Source: Janthinobacterium sp. 67 (lineage in GTDB: Bacteria > Pseudomonadota > Gammaproteobacteria > Burkholderiales > Burkholderiaceae_D). From it: 64,000 nt of DNA. The notes under the pieces were generated by a model. The model did not search any database. It was not told where the DNA came from and saw only the letters and a program-made list of their open reading frames with translations. The stretch is from assembly GCF_002797895.1 (NCBI RefSeq), contig NZ_PGES01000001.1:5394001-5458000 (forward strand), given 5' to 3'. Both the position numbers and the translations under genes were made by a program. Shown here piece after piece: positions 1-7,808 of the stretch (positions within the stretch are counted from its first letter, which is position 1; every line of letters starts with the position of its first letter).

Positions 1-2
1 TG

Positions 3-917
3 CGCGCCGGTTTGCGCTACACCAAGGACAAGAAGGATTTCAACACGGTGCAAGCGACCAACATCGTGCAGGTCAGCCCGACCAGCGCCGATGTCAGCAA
101 AGCCAAGGTCAACTGGGACTTGAGCGGCACCTATAAATACAACAAGGACGTGAACTTCTACGGCCGTGTTGCCACCGGTTTCCGCGCGCCAAGTATCGCT
201 CCGGCCAGCACCAGCGTGCCTGTCACCGTGGCCGATGCCGAAACGATCACCTCGTTTGAAGCCGGTATCAAGGCCGATTTGTTCGAGCGCCGCGCCCGCG
301 TGGCCTTCAGCCTGTACAACTATCAGGTGAAGAACCAGCAATTGACGGTCGTGGGCGGCACCTCGAACGTGACGCGTTTGATCAATGCAGCCAAGACGAA
401 TGGCCGCGGCGCGGAACTGGAACTGGAAGGTTTTGTCACGCCTAGCCTGAAGATGTCCCTGGGCGGCAGCTACAACTTTACGGAAATCAAGGATCCGAGC
501 CTGTCGATCGCCACCTGCAATCCGCTGCGTTGCAACGTGACGGATCCGAAAAACGCCGCCGGTAACGCCATCATCAATGGCAATCCATTGCCGCAAGCGC
601 CGAAGTGGACGATCACCGCCACGGGTCGTTATTCGATCCCGATGGAAAACGGCGAATTCTTCGTCTTCACGGACTGGGCTTACCGCAGCAAGATCAATTT
701 CTTCCTGTATGAGTCCACCGAGTTCACCGGCAAGCCGATGGTCGAAGGCGGCTTGCGCGTGGGCTACACCTGGGATGCAGGCAAGTATGAAATGGCCGTT
801 TTTGGCCGCAACATCACCGACACCCAGCGCATCACGGGCGCCATCGACTTCAACAATCGCACGGGCTTCATCAATGAGCCGCGTCAGTTTGGTGTGCAGT
901 TCAAGGGCAACTTCTAA
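3..917 (+). CDS. TonB-dependent receptor, C-terminal part (5' end outside the window)
   Basis: The reading frame is open from the left edge, so only about 304 C-terminal residues are seen. They show alternating hydrophobic/polar strands typical of an outer-membrane beta-barrel, with receptor landmarks such as the ATGFRAPS segment and the terminal NITDTQRITGAIDF stretch. The chain ends in an aromatic residue (QFKGNF), the usual C-terminal signal for BAM-dependent insertion. By family knowledge it imports a siderophore, vitamin or glycan in a TonB-dependent way; the substrate cannot be read from this part. An intrinsic terminator follows 48 bases after the stop. Confidence is high for family, none for substrate. 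Confidence 0.9.
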   Translation, partial: RAGLRYTKDKKDFNTVQATNIVQVSPTSADVSKAKVNWDLSGTYKYNKDVNFYGRVATGFRAPSIAPASTSVPVTVADAETITSFEAGIKADLFERRARVAFSLYNYQVKNQQLTVVGGTSNVTRLINAAKTNGRGAELELEGFVTPSLKMSLGGSYNFTEIKDPSLSIATCNPLRCNVTDPKNAAGNAIINGNPLPQAPKWTITATGRYSIPMENGEFFVFTDWAYRSKINFFLYESTEFTGKPMVEGGLRVGYTWDAGKYEMAVFGRNITDTQRITGAIDFNNRTGFINEPRQFGVQFKGNF

Positions 918-965
918 TTGCCTGACACCAGGCGCCGGCCCTAGCGGCTGGCGCCTGCGCTCCAA

Positions 966-999
966 CCCGCCGACGGTTCGCGCCGCGGCGGGTTTTTTT
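966..999 (+). terminator. Intrinsic terminator of the TonB-dependent receptor
   Basis: CCCGCCG (966-972) pairs with CGGCGGG (986-992), followed directly by seven T (993-999). The T-tract overlaps the stop codon of the convergent gluQ gene (998-1000), so the two genes share this end. Confidence 0.85.
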
Positions 1000-1915
1000 A
1001 TGCCCGCTCGGGAAGGCGTGCCAGCCGCTGTGCCCAGGCGGGAATCGCTTGCCGCCAGAAATCTTCCACATTGTCGGCACGCACGTCGAGGCCCAGGAAG
1101 CGGGCGGCCGGCAGTAACGCCGACGTCAGCAGTTCGGCTCGTGTTCCTGTATCGAAGGCGAGGGCGCCCGTCTGCTTGGACAGCTTTTCGCCGCTGTCGT
1201 TCGTGACGACAGGCACGTGCAGGAAGCCGGGATGGGGCAAGCCCAGCACATCTTGCAGATACAGCTGGCGCGGTGTGGAGTCGAGCAAGTCGGCGCCGCG
1301 CACCACCTGCGTGATGCCCTGCGCGCCATCGTCGACAACGACGGCCAACTGATACGCCCAGTAGCCATCGCCGCGCAGCACGACGAAGTCGCCCACTTCG
1401 CTGGCCAGATCCTGCCGCTGCGGTCCCGCCCAGCGGTCGGCAAAAGCGTACATCGCATCGACCCCCTGCGGCACCCGCAGCCGCAAGGCCCGCGCCGCCT
1501 TGCCCGGCGCCAAACCGTGACGGCACGTGCCCGGATACACGGCGGCCCCATTCTTCGGCGTTCCCGCCTGCAAGTTCGAATCCTGAATCTCCTTGCGCGA
1601 ACAGCCGCACGCATACACGAGTCCATCGTCCTGCAACTGCTTGAGCGCCGCCTCGTACAGCGGCAACCGCCGGCTCTGCCACGTCGCCTCGCCATCCCAA
1701 TGCATGCCGCAGCGCTGCAGGCTGGCCAGGATGCCGGCGTCGGCGCCCTCGACATTGCGGTCATAGTCCAGGTCCTCGATACGCAACAGCCACGTGCCCC
1801 GATGCGCCTTCGCATCAAGATAACTGGCCATGGCGGCAACGAGTGAGCCCATGTGCAGGGGACCGGAGGGGGAGGGGGCGAAGCGGCCGATGTAGGGGCT
1901 GTTGATGATGGGCAT
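998..1915 (-). CDS. gluQ: Glutamyl-Q tRNA(Asp) synthetase
   Basis: This 305-residue protein is a truncated GluRS paralogue without the anticodon-binding domain; by family knowledge it attaches glutamate to queuosine 34 of tRNA-Asp. The N-terminus carries the class I signature (GRFAPSPSGPLHMGSL, HIGH variant HMGS), a WLLRIEDLD segment follows, and the KLSKQTG motif stands for KMSKS. Zinc-site cysteines are visible as ACGCSRKE and later YPGTCRH. The length matches the family (about 290-310). The start ATG gives the typical short leader before GRFAPSP. It converges on the upstream receptor gene and no partner gene is close. Confidence 0.95.
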   Translation of the reverse strand: MPIINSPYIGRFAPSPSGPLHMGSLVAAMASYLDAKAHRGTWLLRIEDLDYDRNVEGADAGILASLQRCGMHWDGEATWQSRRLPLYEAALKQLQDDGLVYACGCSRKEIQDSNLQAGTPKNGAAVYPGTCRHGLAPGKAARALRLRVPQGVDAMYAFADRWAGPQRQDLASEVGDFVVLRGDGYWAYQLAVVVDDGAQGITQVVRGADLLDSTPRQLYLQDVLGLPHPGFLHVPVVTNDSGEKLSKQTGALAFDTGTRAELLTSALLPAARFLGLDVRADNVEDFWRQAIPAWAQRLARLPERA

Positions 1916-2035
1916 GCGTGGATTTTTGGGATCTGATGTGCTGGCTATGTCGCCGGATGGCCTGTCCTAAGGCAGTCAATGCGAAGTATGGTTCAGCTTG
2001 AAAACCAAGTCAAATAGTTAAGAATTTTACTGATG

Positions 2036-2320
2036 TCATCTATGATAATTTGACTTGGTAATTTCTTTCGCCTTTTTTGAAATGGTATAGGTGACGGATC
2101 TTCCCAATGATGTTTTTCCACCTAGTATTTTTTCGCTGGGCGCAAAATTTGGTACGAAGGTTATTTCAATATCTTCGTTGTTGTCTTGAATGTGTATTTC
2201 AAAATCTGAAATATTTTTTTGTTCTTTTTTGAACTCATTAAAAGCTATTAGTAATATTTCAAATTTTTTTCCTGAAATTTTTTCTTCTGAGTTTTCTGTA
2301 TTGGTCATATTTTTTTTCAC
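2036..2320 (-). CDS. Small AT-rich hypothetical protein
   Basis: A 94-residue Lys/Glu/Ile-rich protein beginning at a GTG, with an in-frame ATG four codons later (2308) that may be the real start. I do not recognise a family. Base composition is much more AT-rich than the flanking genes, like its neighbour at 2431-2694, suggesting horizontal transfer with the Rhs toxin tip. Lying directly behind a polymorphic toxin module, it could be a second or orphan immunity gene, but this is inference from position only. No clear ribosome-binding site was seen, so the coding call is moderate. Confidence 0.5.
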   Translation of the reverse strand: MKKNMTNTENSEEKISGKKFEILLIAFNEFKKEQKNISDFEIHIQDNNEDIEITFVPNFAPSEKILGGKTSLGRSVTYTISKKAKEITKSNYHR

Positions 2321-2430
2321 ATTTTTTGTTGAGATGGAGAAACCTCTGGAACTATTCTTCGGACCTTGTTGCTGAATAGTTACACAATGTTCACCTTATC
2401 TGGCCAGTCTGAAGAATTCAATGCTATCAA

Positions 2431-2694
2431 TTACTGTTTATTTTTTTGAAACCATTCATTTAGTTTTTTAATGAAATATTCACAAGCTTCGTCTTCATTT
2501 TTAAATGTATGAACTGAATTCTTTAAACCTCGTTCATAATAAAAAACTTCCCAAATATTTGCATTTTTTTGTATGCATAAACTTTCATCTTGGGGTTTTC
2601 TATTTATCGAGTATGCGTCGTCCGGGATATTGCTGATTTTTATGAGGTTTTGCATTTCTGGAATTTTCATGGCGTTTTCAAGGTATTGGTCCAC
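2431..2694 (-). CDS. Probable immunity protein for the Rhs-TNT toxin
   Basis: An 87-residue AT-rich, charged protein. The GTG start (2694) overlaps the end of the Rhs toxin frame by 17 bases; an alternative ATG at 2670 lies 8 bases after the toxin stop and begins MKIPEMQNLIK. Toxin and immunity genes of Rhs systems are usually adjacent in this order, so I infer an immunity role. The sequence itself is not one I recognise. Its low GC matches the toxin-coding tip and contrasts with the GC-rich T6SS genes upstream, which fits exchange of toxin/immunity cassettes. Confidence 0.55.
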   Translation of the reverse strand: MDQYLENAMKIPEMQNLIKISNIPDDAYSINRKPQDESLCIQKNANIWEVFYYERGLKNSVHTFKNEDEACEYFIKKLNEWFQKNKQ

Positions 2695-3559
2695 ATGGTA
2701 GAATTTCTATCAATGATCCATTTTTAATTAAATCGTCGACAGGCAGAGGTAGCTCATATTGCATTCCCATGCCAACCTGATTGAACCATGGTGCTGCTAA
2801 TCCAGCGTCCACTTGGATTGGTTTCAAGACTTGATATACATGATAGGGTTTTCCATTTTGGTATGATTGAGGTAGTGCTCTATGTGAAAATTTAACCCCT
2901 TGAGGGGAGACAAAAGTTCCGCCGGGATATCCGAATCGATCTATGTTTGTCATTGGCAATAGCGAAAATTCATTAGGTATATCATTGAAGCCGCGGTTTG
3001 TGGGCCAGCCTGGGCCAGCAGCAAACCTTCCGTACTGATCTCTAAATCTACCATTGCCATCTTTGTCAACTTTTGAAGGATTTGCTTTACCACATACTAG
3101 ACCTAATGGATCGGTCATCGTGGTAGGACTTGCTGAATATAAGTAACTGTTGATGCCGCCTAATAGACCTATCGGATCTTGCGTCACATACCTGGCTACA
3201 TCCGGATCATAGTAGCGATACCGGTTGTAAAACAGCCCAGTCTCTTGATCCTCATACTGCCCCTGAAACCGCAGCGGCTGTTCGATTTCTCGCTCTACAT
3301 GCAGCAAGCGCCCCCAAGCCTTGTAGCGCCCATTCCATACCACGTTCCCCTGCATATCCGTCAGCTCGCGCGGCGTACCCAGATGGTCGCACTGGTAGTG
3401 GGTGATGCGGTCGTGTGCTGCGGCGTCATCGGCTGCTGTTTGGGTACCTTGCCATGCCAATGCATGAAGCGCTTCAATGTCTGCTTGTTCCTGCGCAATC
3501 GCCGTTTGCAGTTCGGCATCGTGCCGGGTGGTGGGTAAATCCCATTGCGGGGAACTGGC
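2678..3559 (-). pseudogene. Truncated Rhs protein: core end plus C-terminal TNT NAD glycohydrolase toxin
   Basis: The open frame runs from a TGA at 3560-3562 (read on the minus strand) to the stop at 2678, about 293 codons, without the roughly 1000-residue YD-repeat shell of an intact Rhs protein. It contains the Rhs-associated core (HYQCDHLGTPRELTD, FQGQYEDQETGLFYNRYRYY, ending in the TDPLGL motif). After TDPLGL follows a TNT-type domain: DRFGYPGGTFVSPQG, SHRALPQ, the KPIQVDAGLAAPWF segment and GMGMQYELP. In the TNT family this fold hydrolyses NAD(P). The only start in frame is a weak TTG at 3460. GC falls sharply in the toxin part. It sits behind tssF-tssG, so it is probably an orphan or decayed T6SS effector tip that can recombine onto a full Rhs gene elsewhere. 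Confidence 0.8.
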
Positions 3560-3640
3560 TCATCGCGCGTCGCTTTACGGTAGGGATCGTTGGCCGACTG
3601 TAGCAATAGCGAACACAAGCGTGTTGCGCGGCCGCAAGTA

Positions 3641-4681
3641 TTAATCGTTGAATGAGGGCATCAATTGCATTTCGTAATGTTTGTCATCGCGGTGGCGTGG
3701 CGTTGCCGCATCGCCAAGGAAACTGTTGCAGCCTAAGCCGCCTTGTGACGCGGCCGCCAATGTCGTCCCCCGCACATCGCCGGCGCGCAGCACCAGCACG
3801 ATGTCGTAGCGCACGAGTGGCTGGCCGAACAGCATCAGCATGTGTCGCAGCGCTTGGCTGCCAGGGGCACGCGGCAGGAAGCTGGCGTGCTGCCTGGCGG
3901 TGAGCGGGCCCAGGCGCAGGCGCACGGCCAGGTCGGGGCGGCGGCAGCGCTCGCCGACAATTGCGCGCTGGCCCAGCACGGCATTGTCCGTGCCCAGCGC
4001 CGTTTGTTCGCGCGGCGCCAGCACGTCCATGGCGCCCGCCGCCTCGTCGATATGGCAGGGCACGCCGAAGTGGTCGGCGAGAATGCGCGCCATGACGATG
4101 GACGAAATATTGCGTTGCTGGAGCAAGCCGCTGTACAGGCCGGCGGCCGCCTCGTCCTGGCCCGGGCGGCATGCGGCCAGGGCCAGCAGGCGCGACAGGA
4201 AGTCCCCGCTGTGCCCGGCTTGCTCGACGCGGTATTTTTGCCAGGCCTGGTAAAACAGGGCCACGGCGCGGCTGGAAAACAGGTCGAGGAAGGCGCGCGG
4301 GCCGGTGTCGCGTTCGCTATGCTGGTGCGCGGCAATGCGCTCCGAATAGTGGCTGGGCAAGCTGCCCTGGCAACCCAGCAGGCCCATGAAGGCGGGCGTG
4401 AGGTGGATGTGCTGGCCGTGGCCGGACAACAGTGTTTGCAGCAAGGAATCCGCACCGTCGATGCCGCCGGTCGCGAGCGCCTCGACCTGGCTGGCGGGAA
4501 AGCGCAGTGAGACGCTATTGTCGAAGCGTATGTGCTTTGCCAGCGCCGTGTGCTCGTCGATGCCGTGTTCGGCCAGCCAGGCCAGCAGCAGGCGCAGGGC
4601 CTGGAAGCACTCGAAGCGCTGTGGCGCATCGAGCAGTTGCTGGATCACGCTGGCGTGGCGTCGGCGCTGCGTTCTGGGCAT
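3641..4681 (-). CDS. tssG: Type VI secretion baseplate protein TssG
   Basis: A 346-residue protein of the TssG (ImpH/VasB) family, part of the T6SS baseplate wedge with TssF and TssK. The N-terminal VIQQLLDAPQRFECFQALRL stretch is the characteristic start, followed by IRFDNSVSLRFPASQ and the LTPAFMGLLGCQGSLPSHYSE block. Length is normal for the family. Its start overlaps the 3' end of tssF by 37 bases, so the two are transcribed and probably translated together. Downstream lies the truncated Rhs toxin tip. The other T6SS core genes are not in the window to the right; the minus-strand operon is preceded by a different gene. Confidence 0.93.
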   Translation of the reverse strand: MPRTQRRRHASVIQQLLDAPQRFECFQALRLLLAWLAEHGIDEHTALAKHIRFDNSVSLRFPASQVEALATGGIDGADSLLQTLLSGHGQHIHLTPAFMGLLGCQGSLPSHYSERIAAHQHSERDTGPRAFLDLFSSRAVALFYQAWQKYRVEQAGHSGDFLSRLLALAACRPGQDEAAAGLYSGLLQQRNISSIVMARILADHFGVPCHIDEAAGAMDVLAPREQTALGTDNAVLGQRAIVGERCRRPDLAVRLRLGPLTARQHASFLPRAPGSQALRHMLMLFGQPLVRYDIVLVLRAGDVRGTTLAAASQGGLGCNSFLGDAATPRHRDDKHYEMQLMPSFND

Positions 4682-6486
4682 CGTATCAGTTCCTCGCCGC
4701 TGCGGTGCGACAGCAACGTCAGTTGGCTAAAGCAGTTGAGCTGGCTGTTCAGGGCGAAATAGCGCTGCAGCACCTGGGCGAAAATATAGATGCTGCTGCC
4801 GACGAAGGCTTGCTCGTCGATGCCCAGGCGGATGGCGATGCCGGGCATCAGGGTGGGAAACGGCACGGTGGGCATCCACGCGCGCGTGCTGCCGTGCTCA
4901 AGCGTGACGATGCCCTGGATCAGGCGTTGCGTGGTGGGCGAGCGGGGCAGGTCGTACAGGCCCAGCATTTTCTGGAATTCGCCCAGGCCCGCTTGCGTCA
5001 GGCTCGAGTAATTGAGCGACAGGTGCGCAATCAGCCGCCAGTGCGTGTCCGTCAGGAAACGCACACTGGGCGTGGGCTTGCGCAGGAAGCGCGCGGGGAT
5101 GCCGTCGGGCACGTCTTCGGCCAGCAAGTCGCCGCCGGGCAAGCCGTAGTGCAATTGCGTAGGCAAGTCGCGGTTGCTGCACAGCAGCTGCGTCGAGACG
5201 GTGGCGCAGGCCGCGCTGCCTGGTGAAAACTGCGGGTCGATCAGGCTCAACCGCGTTTCATGGCCGGGGCTGATGGCGGCCACGGCTTCGTCGCGGCGCG
5301 CCAGCCAGTATTGACCATGCTCTGCCTGGGCGCCTTGCAGCGAGGCATACAGCGGCAAGAAGGTGCTCTGGCGTTCGCCGGCCTCGTCCTTGCGCACCAC
5401 GGTGACGGCTTCGATGCTGTGGATGTCATAGGCAAACGCATGCGTGGCATCGGCCACCAGTGCATAGTCGGGCTCGGTATGCGTGAGGCGGATCGGCACG
5501 CCAGACTTGGCAAACAGGTTGACGACGGGCGTGCAGCCGGGCAGCAGGTTGTCGCGGCTGACACCGGACAATAACCGCGCCTCGTGGCTGTCGCTGCGCA
5601 CGCCCTGGAGCGGCAGGTGCAAGGTGAACTGGCGGCACTGTTTCGGCAGCAAGGGGGCCAGCAGGGACCAGGCAATATCGATGAAATGGAATTTTTCCGG
5701 AAACGAGAAATACTCGGTCAGCAGGCGCAGGGCCGGGTGCGAACGGGCGGAAAATGGGATCAGTGCGTCGTCATCCGCATAGCCGGCCGGCGCCAGCAAG
5801 GCGCCATCGACGGCTTGCCATGGACCGTGTTCATCGAGCGCCACGTACGCGCCCGCGCCGTGCAGGAGCAGGGCGTCGAGCAGGGCCGCGCGCACGGACG
5901 GTTCGCCATCGGCAAACAGGCGCAGGCTGGCAAAGCCGGCCTGATCCAGATGGTAGTTGTCGCTGCCGCTGGTGAACTGGATGCTGAGCAAGGCGCTGGT
6001 GCCGGCGGGCAGGCGCAGGCCGGGCGGGGCGTCGATGATGGGCGAAAAATGCACCTTAGAAATGGTCAGCGGCGCCAGGGCCACGTCATATGCGCTCGTG
6101 AATTTGCAAGCCACGCCCTGCACCGGCTGCGAGCGCAGCACCGTGCCGCGCGCAATATGCACCACCTGGGCCAGCTGGCTGCCGCCCGGCGCTTCGTCGA
6201 CGGCGATGCGCACGATGGAGCAAGACGGAAAGGGCCGCAGGTAGTGCGGGTACAGGGTTTCAAGCAGGGAATGGGTAAATTGCGGATAGGCGTCGTCGAG
6301 GCGTTTGGCGACCCTGGCAGTGAGCAGGGCAACGGACTGGATCAGGCGCTCGACGTGCGGATCTTCGCACGTTTCGCCAGCGATCAGCAGGCGCCCGGCC
6401 GCCTTCGGATAGCGGCTGGAAAACTCGCGCGTGTACTGGCGGAACAGGCCCAGCTCGCGCTCGTAATACGGTAATAATTGTTCCAC
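4645..6486 (-). CDS. tssF: Type VI secretion baseplate protein TssF
   Basis: A 613-residue protein of the TssF (ImpG/VasA) family. The N-terminus (MEQLLPYYERELGLFRQY, FSSRYPKAAGRL, then DPHVERLIQSVALL and LLETLYPHYLRPFPSC) is the strongly conserved family start. TssF forms the TssF2-TssG baseplate wedge complex in the cytoplasm. Length is usual (about 600). Order tssF-tssG is standard, but tssE, which normally precedes tssF, is absent: the next gene upstream on the same strand is a Tsx-like porin after a 78-base gap. The T6SS locus is therefore broken or split here. Confidence 0.94.
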   Translation of the reverse strand: MEQLLPYYERELGLFRQYTREFSSRYPKAAGRLLIAGETCEDPHVERLIQSVALLTARVAKRLDDAYPQFTHSLLETLYPHYLRPFPSCSIVRIAVDEAPGGSQLAQVVHIARGTVLRSQPVQGVACKFTSAYDVALAPLTISKVHFSPIIDAPPGLRLPAGTSALLSIQFTSGSDNYHLDQAGFASLRLFADGEPSVRAALLDALLLHGAGAYVALDEHGPWQAVDGALLAPAGYADDDALIPFSARSHPALRLLTEYFSFPEKFHFIDIAWSLLAPLLPKQCRQFTLHLPLQGVRSDSHEARLLSGVSRDNLLPGCTPVVNLFAKSGVPIRLTHTEPDYALVADATHAFAYDIHSIEAVTVVRKDEAGERQSTFLPLYASLQGAQAEHGQYWLARRDEAVAAISPGHETRLSLIDPQFSPGSAACATVSTQLLCSNRDLPTQLHYGLPGGDLLAEDVPDGIPARFLRKPTPSVRFLTDTHWRLIAHLSLNYSSLTQAGLGEFQKMLGLYDLPRSPTTQRLIQGIVTLEHGSTRAWMPTVPFPTLMPGIAIRLGIDEQAFVGSSIYIFAQVLQRYFALNSQLNCFSQLTLLSHRSGEELIRCPERSADATPA

Positions 6487-6564
6487 GGTCGCGCTCTCCG
6501 CCAGCAGGAAAGCTTCATGCTGGCATCAGGCGCGACCGTGAGTGTTGATGAATAACAATGAATT

Positions 6565-7428
6565 TTAGAAATGGTACTCCGCGCGTATCATCGGCGTCTT
6601 CGCCGTCTGTCCCACGTTGCCCGTGGTGGCGGGCGAGTTGCCGAACTTGTTCTTCCAGTACTGGTATTCCAGGCCAACGCGGAAGGTGTTCTTGGCGCTG
6701 CCCAGGGCCGCGCCCACGTCGAACATCACTTGCATGTCGATGTTCGTTTCCACCGCCGTGTCGCGGCCGACTTCATCCTTGCCTTTTGAATCGATGAGGT
6801 TAAAGAAACCTTCGAACGAGAACAGCGGCGACAGGGGGATGCCCCAGGCGCCTGTCAGCATGGCGTGCGTTTTATACGTGTAGCGGCCCGTCACTTGCGA
6901 GATGGGCGGGAAGGCGCCGCTGGGGGCGTTGCTTTCGCGCAGCAACAGCAGGCTGGTGTTGAAGAAGCCGGGCACGTCCCACATCAGGGTAGGGCCGGCC
7001 ACCAGCATGCGCTTGCGCGAGTTGTAGCCGACGTCGTTCTTGGTGTTGACGTCGAAACCGAGGGTGACGCCGACGCCGCGCACGGGGCCGAACTTGATGT
7101 CGCTGCCGCGCACCTTGCCGATGTCGATGGTATTGCGGTAGACCAGATACGCTTCCTGCGCGCCGGACGTCTTGCCGAGCGCGCCAGGGTCCTTGCTGTC
7201 GGACATGAGGAAATCGAGGTTGACGAAATTGCTGCCGTATTTGTAGCCGCTGGCGTGCGTGATGGCGAAGATGTTTTTCTTGATGTCGTCCGGATTGAAC
7301 GGTTCGCGGTAGTCGTTGCCGGCGCGCCAGCTCAGCGCGGTATCGCTCCATTCGGCAGCCTGGGCGGTTGCACCCACGCCGAGGGTGGTAGTGAGGCAGA
7401 GCAACAGACACGGTAGGGTTTTTGGCAC
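6565..7428 (-). CDS. Tsx-like outer-membrane nucleoside channel
   Basis: A 287-residue protein with a Sec signal peptide (hydrophobic core, cleavage near AQAAEW), then beta-strand sequence ending in the aromatic residue of an outer-membrane barrel (RAEYHF). The WSDTALSWRAGNDYREPFNP start and the later GVTLGFDVNTKNDVGYNSRK block resemble the Tsx/OmpK nucleoside-specific channel family. The start is GTG at 7428, chosen because AGGAG lies 7 bases upstream. It is divergent from a BMP-type nucleoside ABC transporter (7809-12412), which supports a role in nucleoside passage through the outer membrane. A porin of another substrate class remains possible. Confidence 0.8.
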   Translation of the reverse strand: MPKTLPCLLLCLTTTLGVGATAQAAEWSDTALSWRAGNDYREPFNPDDIKKNIFAITHASGYKYGSNFVNLDFLMSDSKDPGALGKTSGAQEAYLVYRNTIDIGKVRGSDIKFGPVRGVGVTLGFDVNTKNDVGYNSRKRMLVAGPTLMWDVPGFFNTSLLLLRESNAPSGAFPPISQVTGRYTYKTHAMLTGAWGIPLSPLFSFEGFFNLIDSKGKDEVGRDTAVETNIDMQVMFDVGAALGSAKNTFRVGLEYQYWKNKFGNSPATTGNVGQTAKTPMIRAEYHF

Positions 7429-7808
7429 TTTCGGCTCCTGATGGTGTGAGAAAACGGGAACTGGGATGGCAGGGCACGCACGAAGCGCTGCGATGGGGCA
7501 AGTTGCGCGCCGTTCAATCCATGATGCGAGAAGCGCCGCGTTGGGCGATATGTCTTGTCTGCATACTTACTATCAGTTCCTGCATATAATCATCGCACCT
7601 TCCCGCCCTTGAGGGGCAAGGCGGCCGCTGCAAAGCTGATAATTTTTTTCAAAATTGTATACAGGTGTTGTTTTTTTGCGGAAATAGAAATGCGCGCCGC
7701 CGCGCCCGCCCCCCAAGCGTCGCGGATGCCGATACGATAGAGACAGAGTGTTGATTTTTTTCACCGATCGACATCCCGCATACCACGCAGCGAGGCACGA
7801 AAAAAACA
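7429..7808. promoter_or_regulatory. Divergent promoter region between the Tsx-like porin and the nucleoside ABC operon
   Basis: 380 bases without a credible gene. The right half (about 7560-7750) is AT-rich with T-runs. TTGTATACA at 7655-7663 is a near-perfect palindrome resembling GntR-type operators and could coordinate the two divergent transcription units. I see no other feature. Confidence 0.4.

Noticed and set aside
7429..7808. Purine riboswitch upstream of the nucleoside transporter
   Set aside because: No three-way junction with the conserved loop bases was seen, and a T-rich promoter region explains the stretch better.
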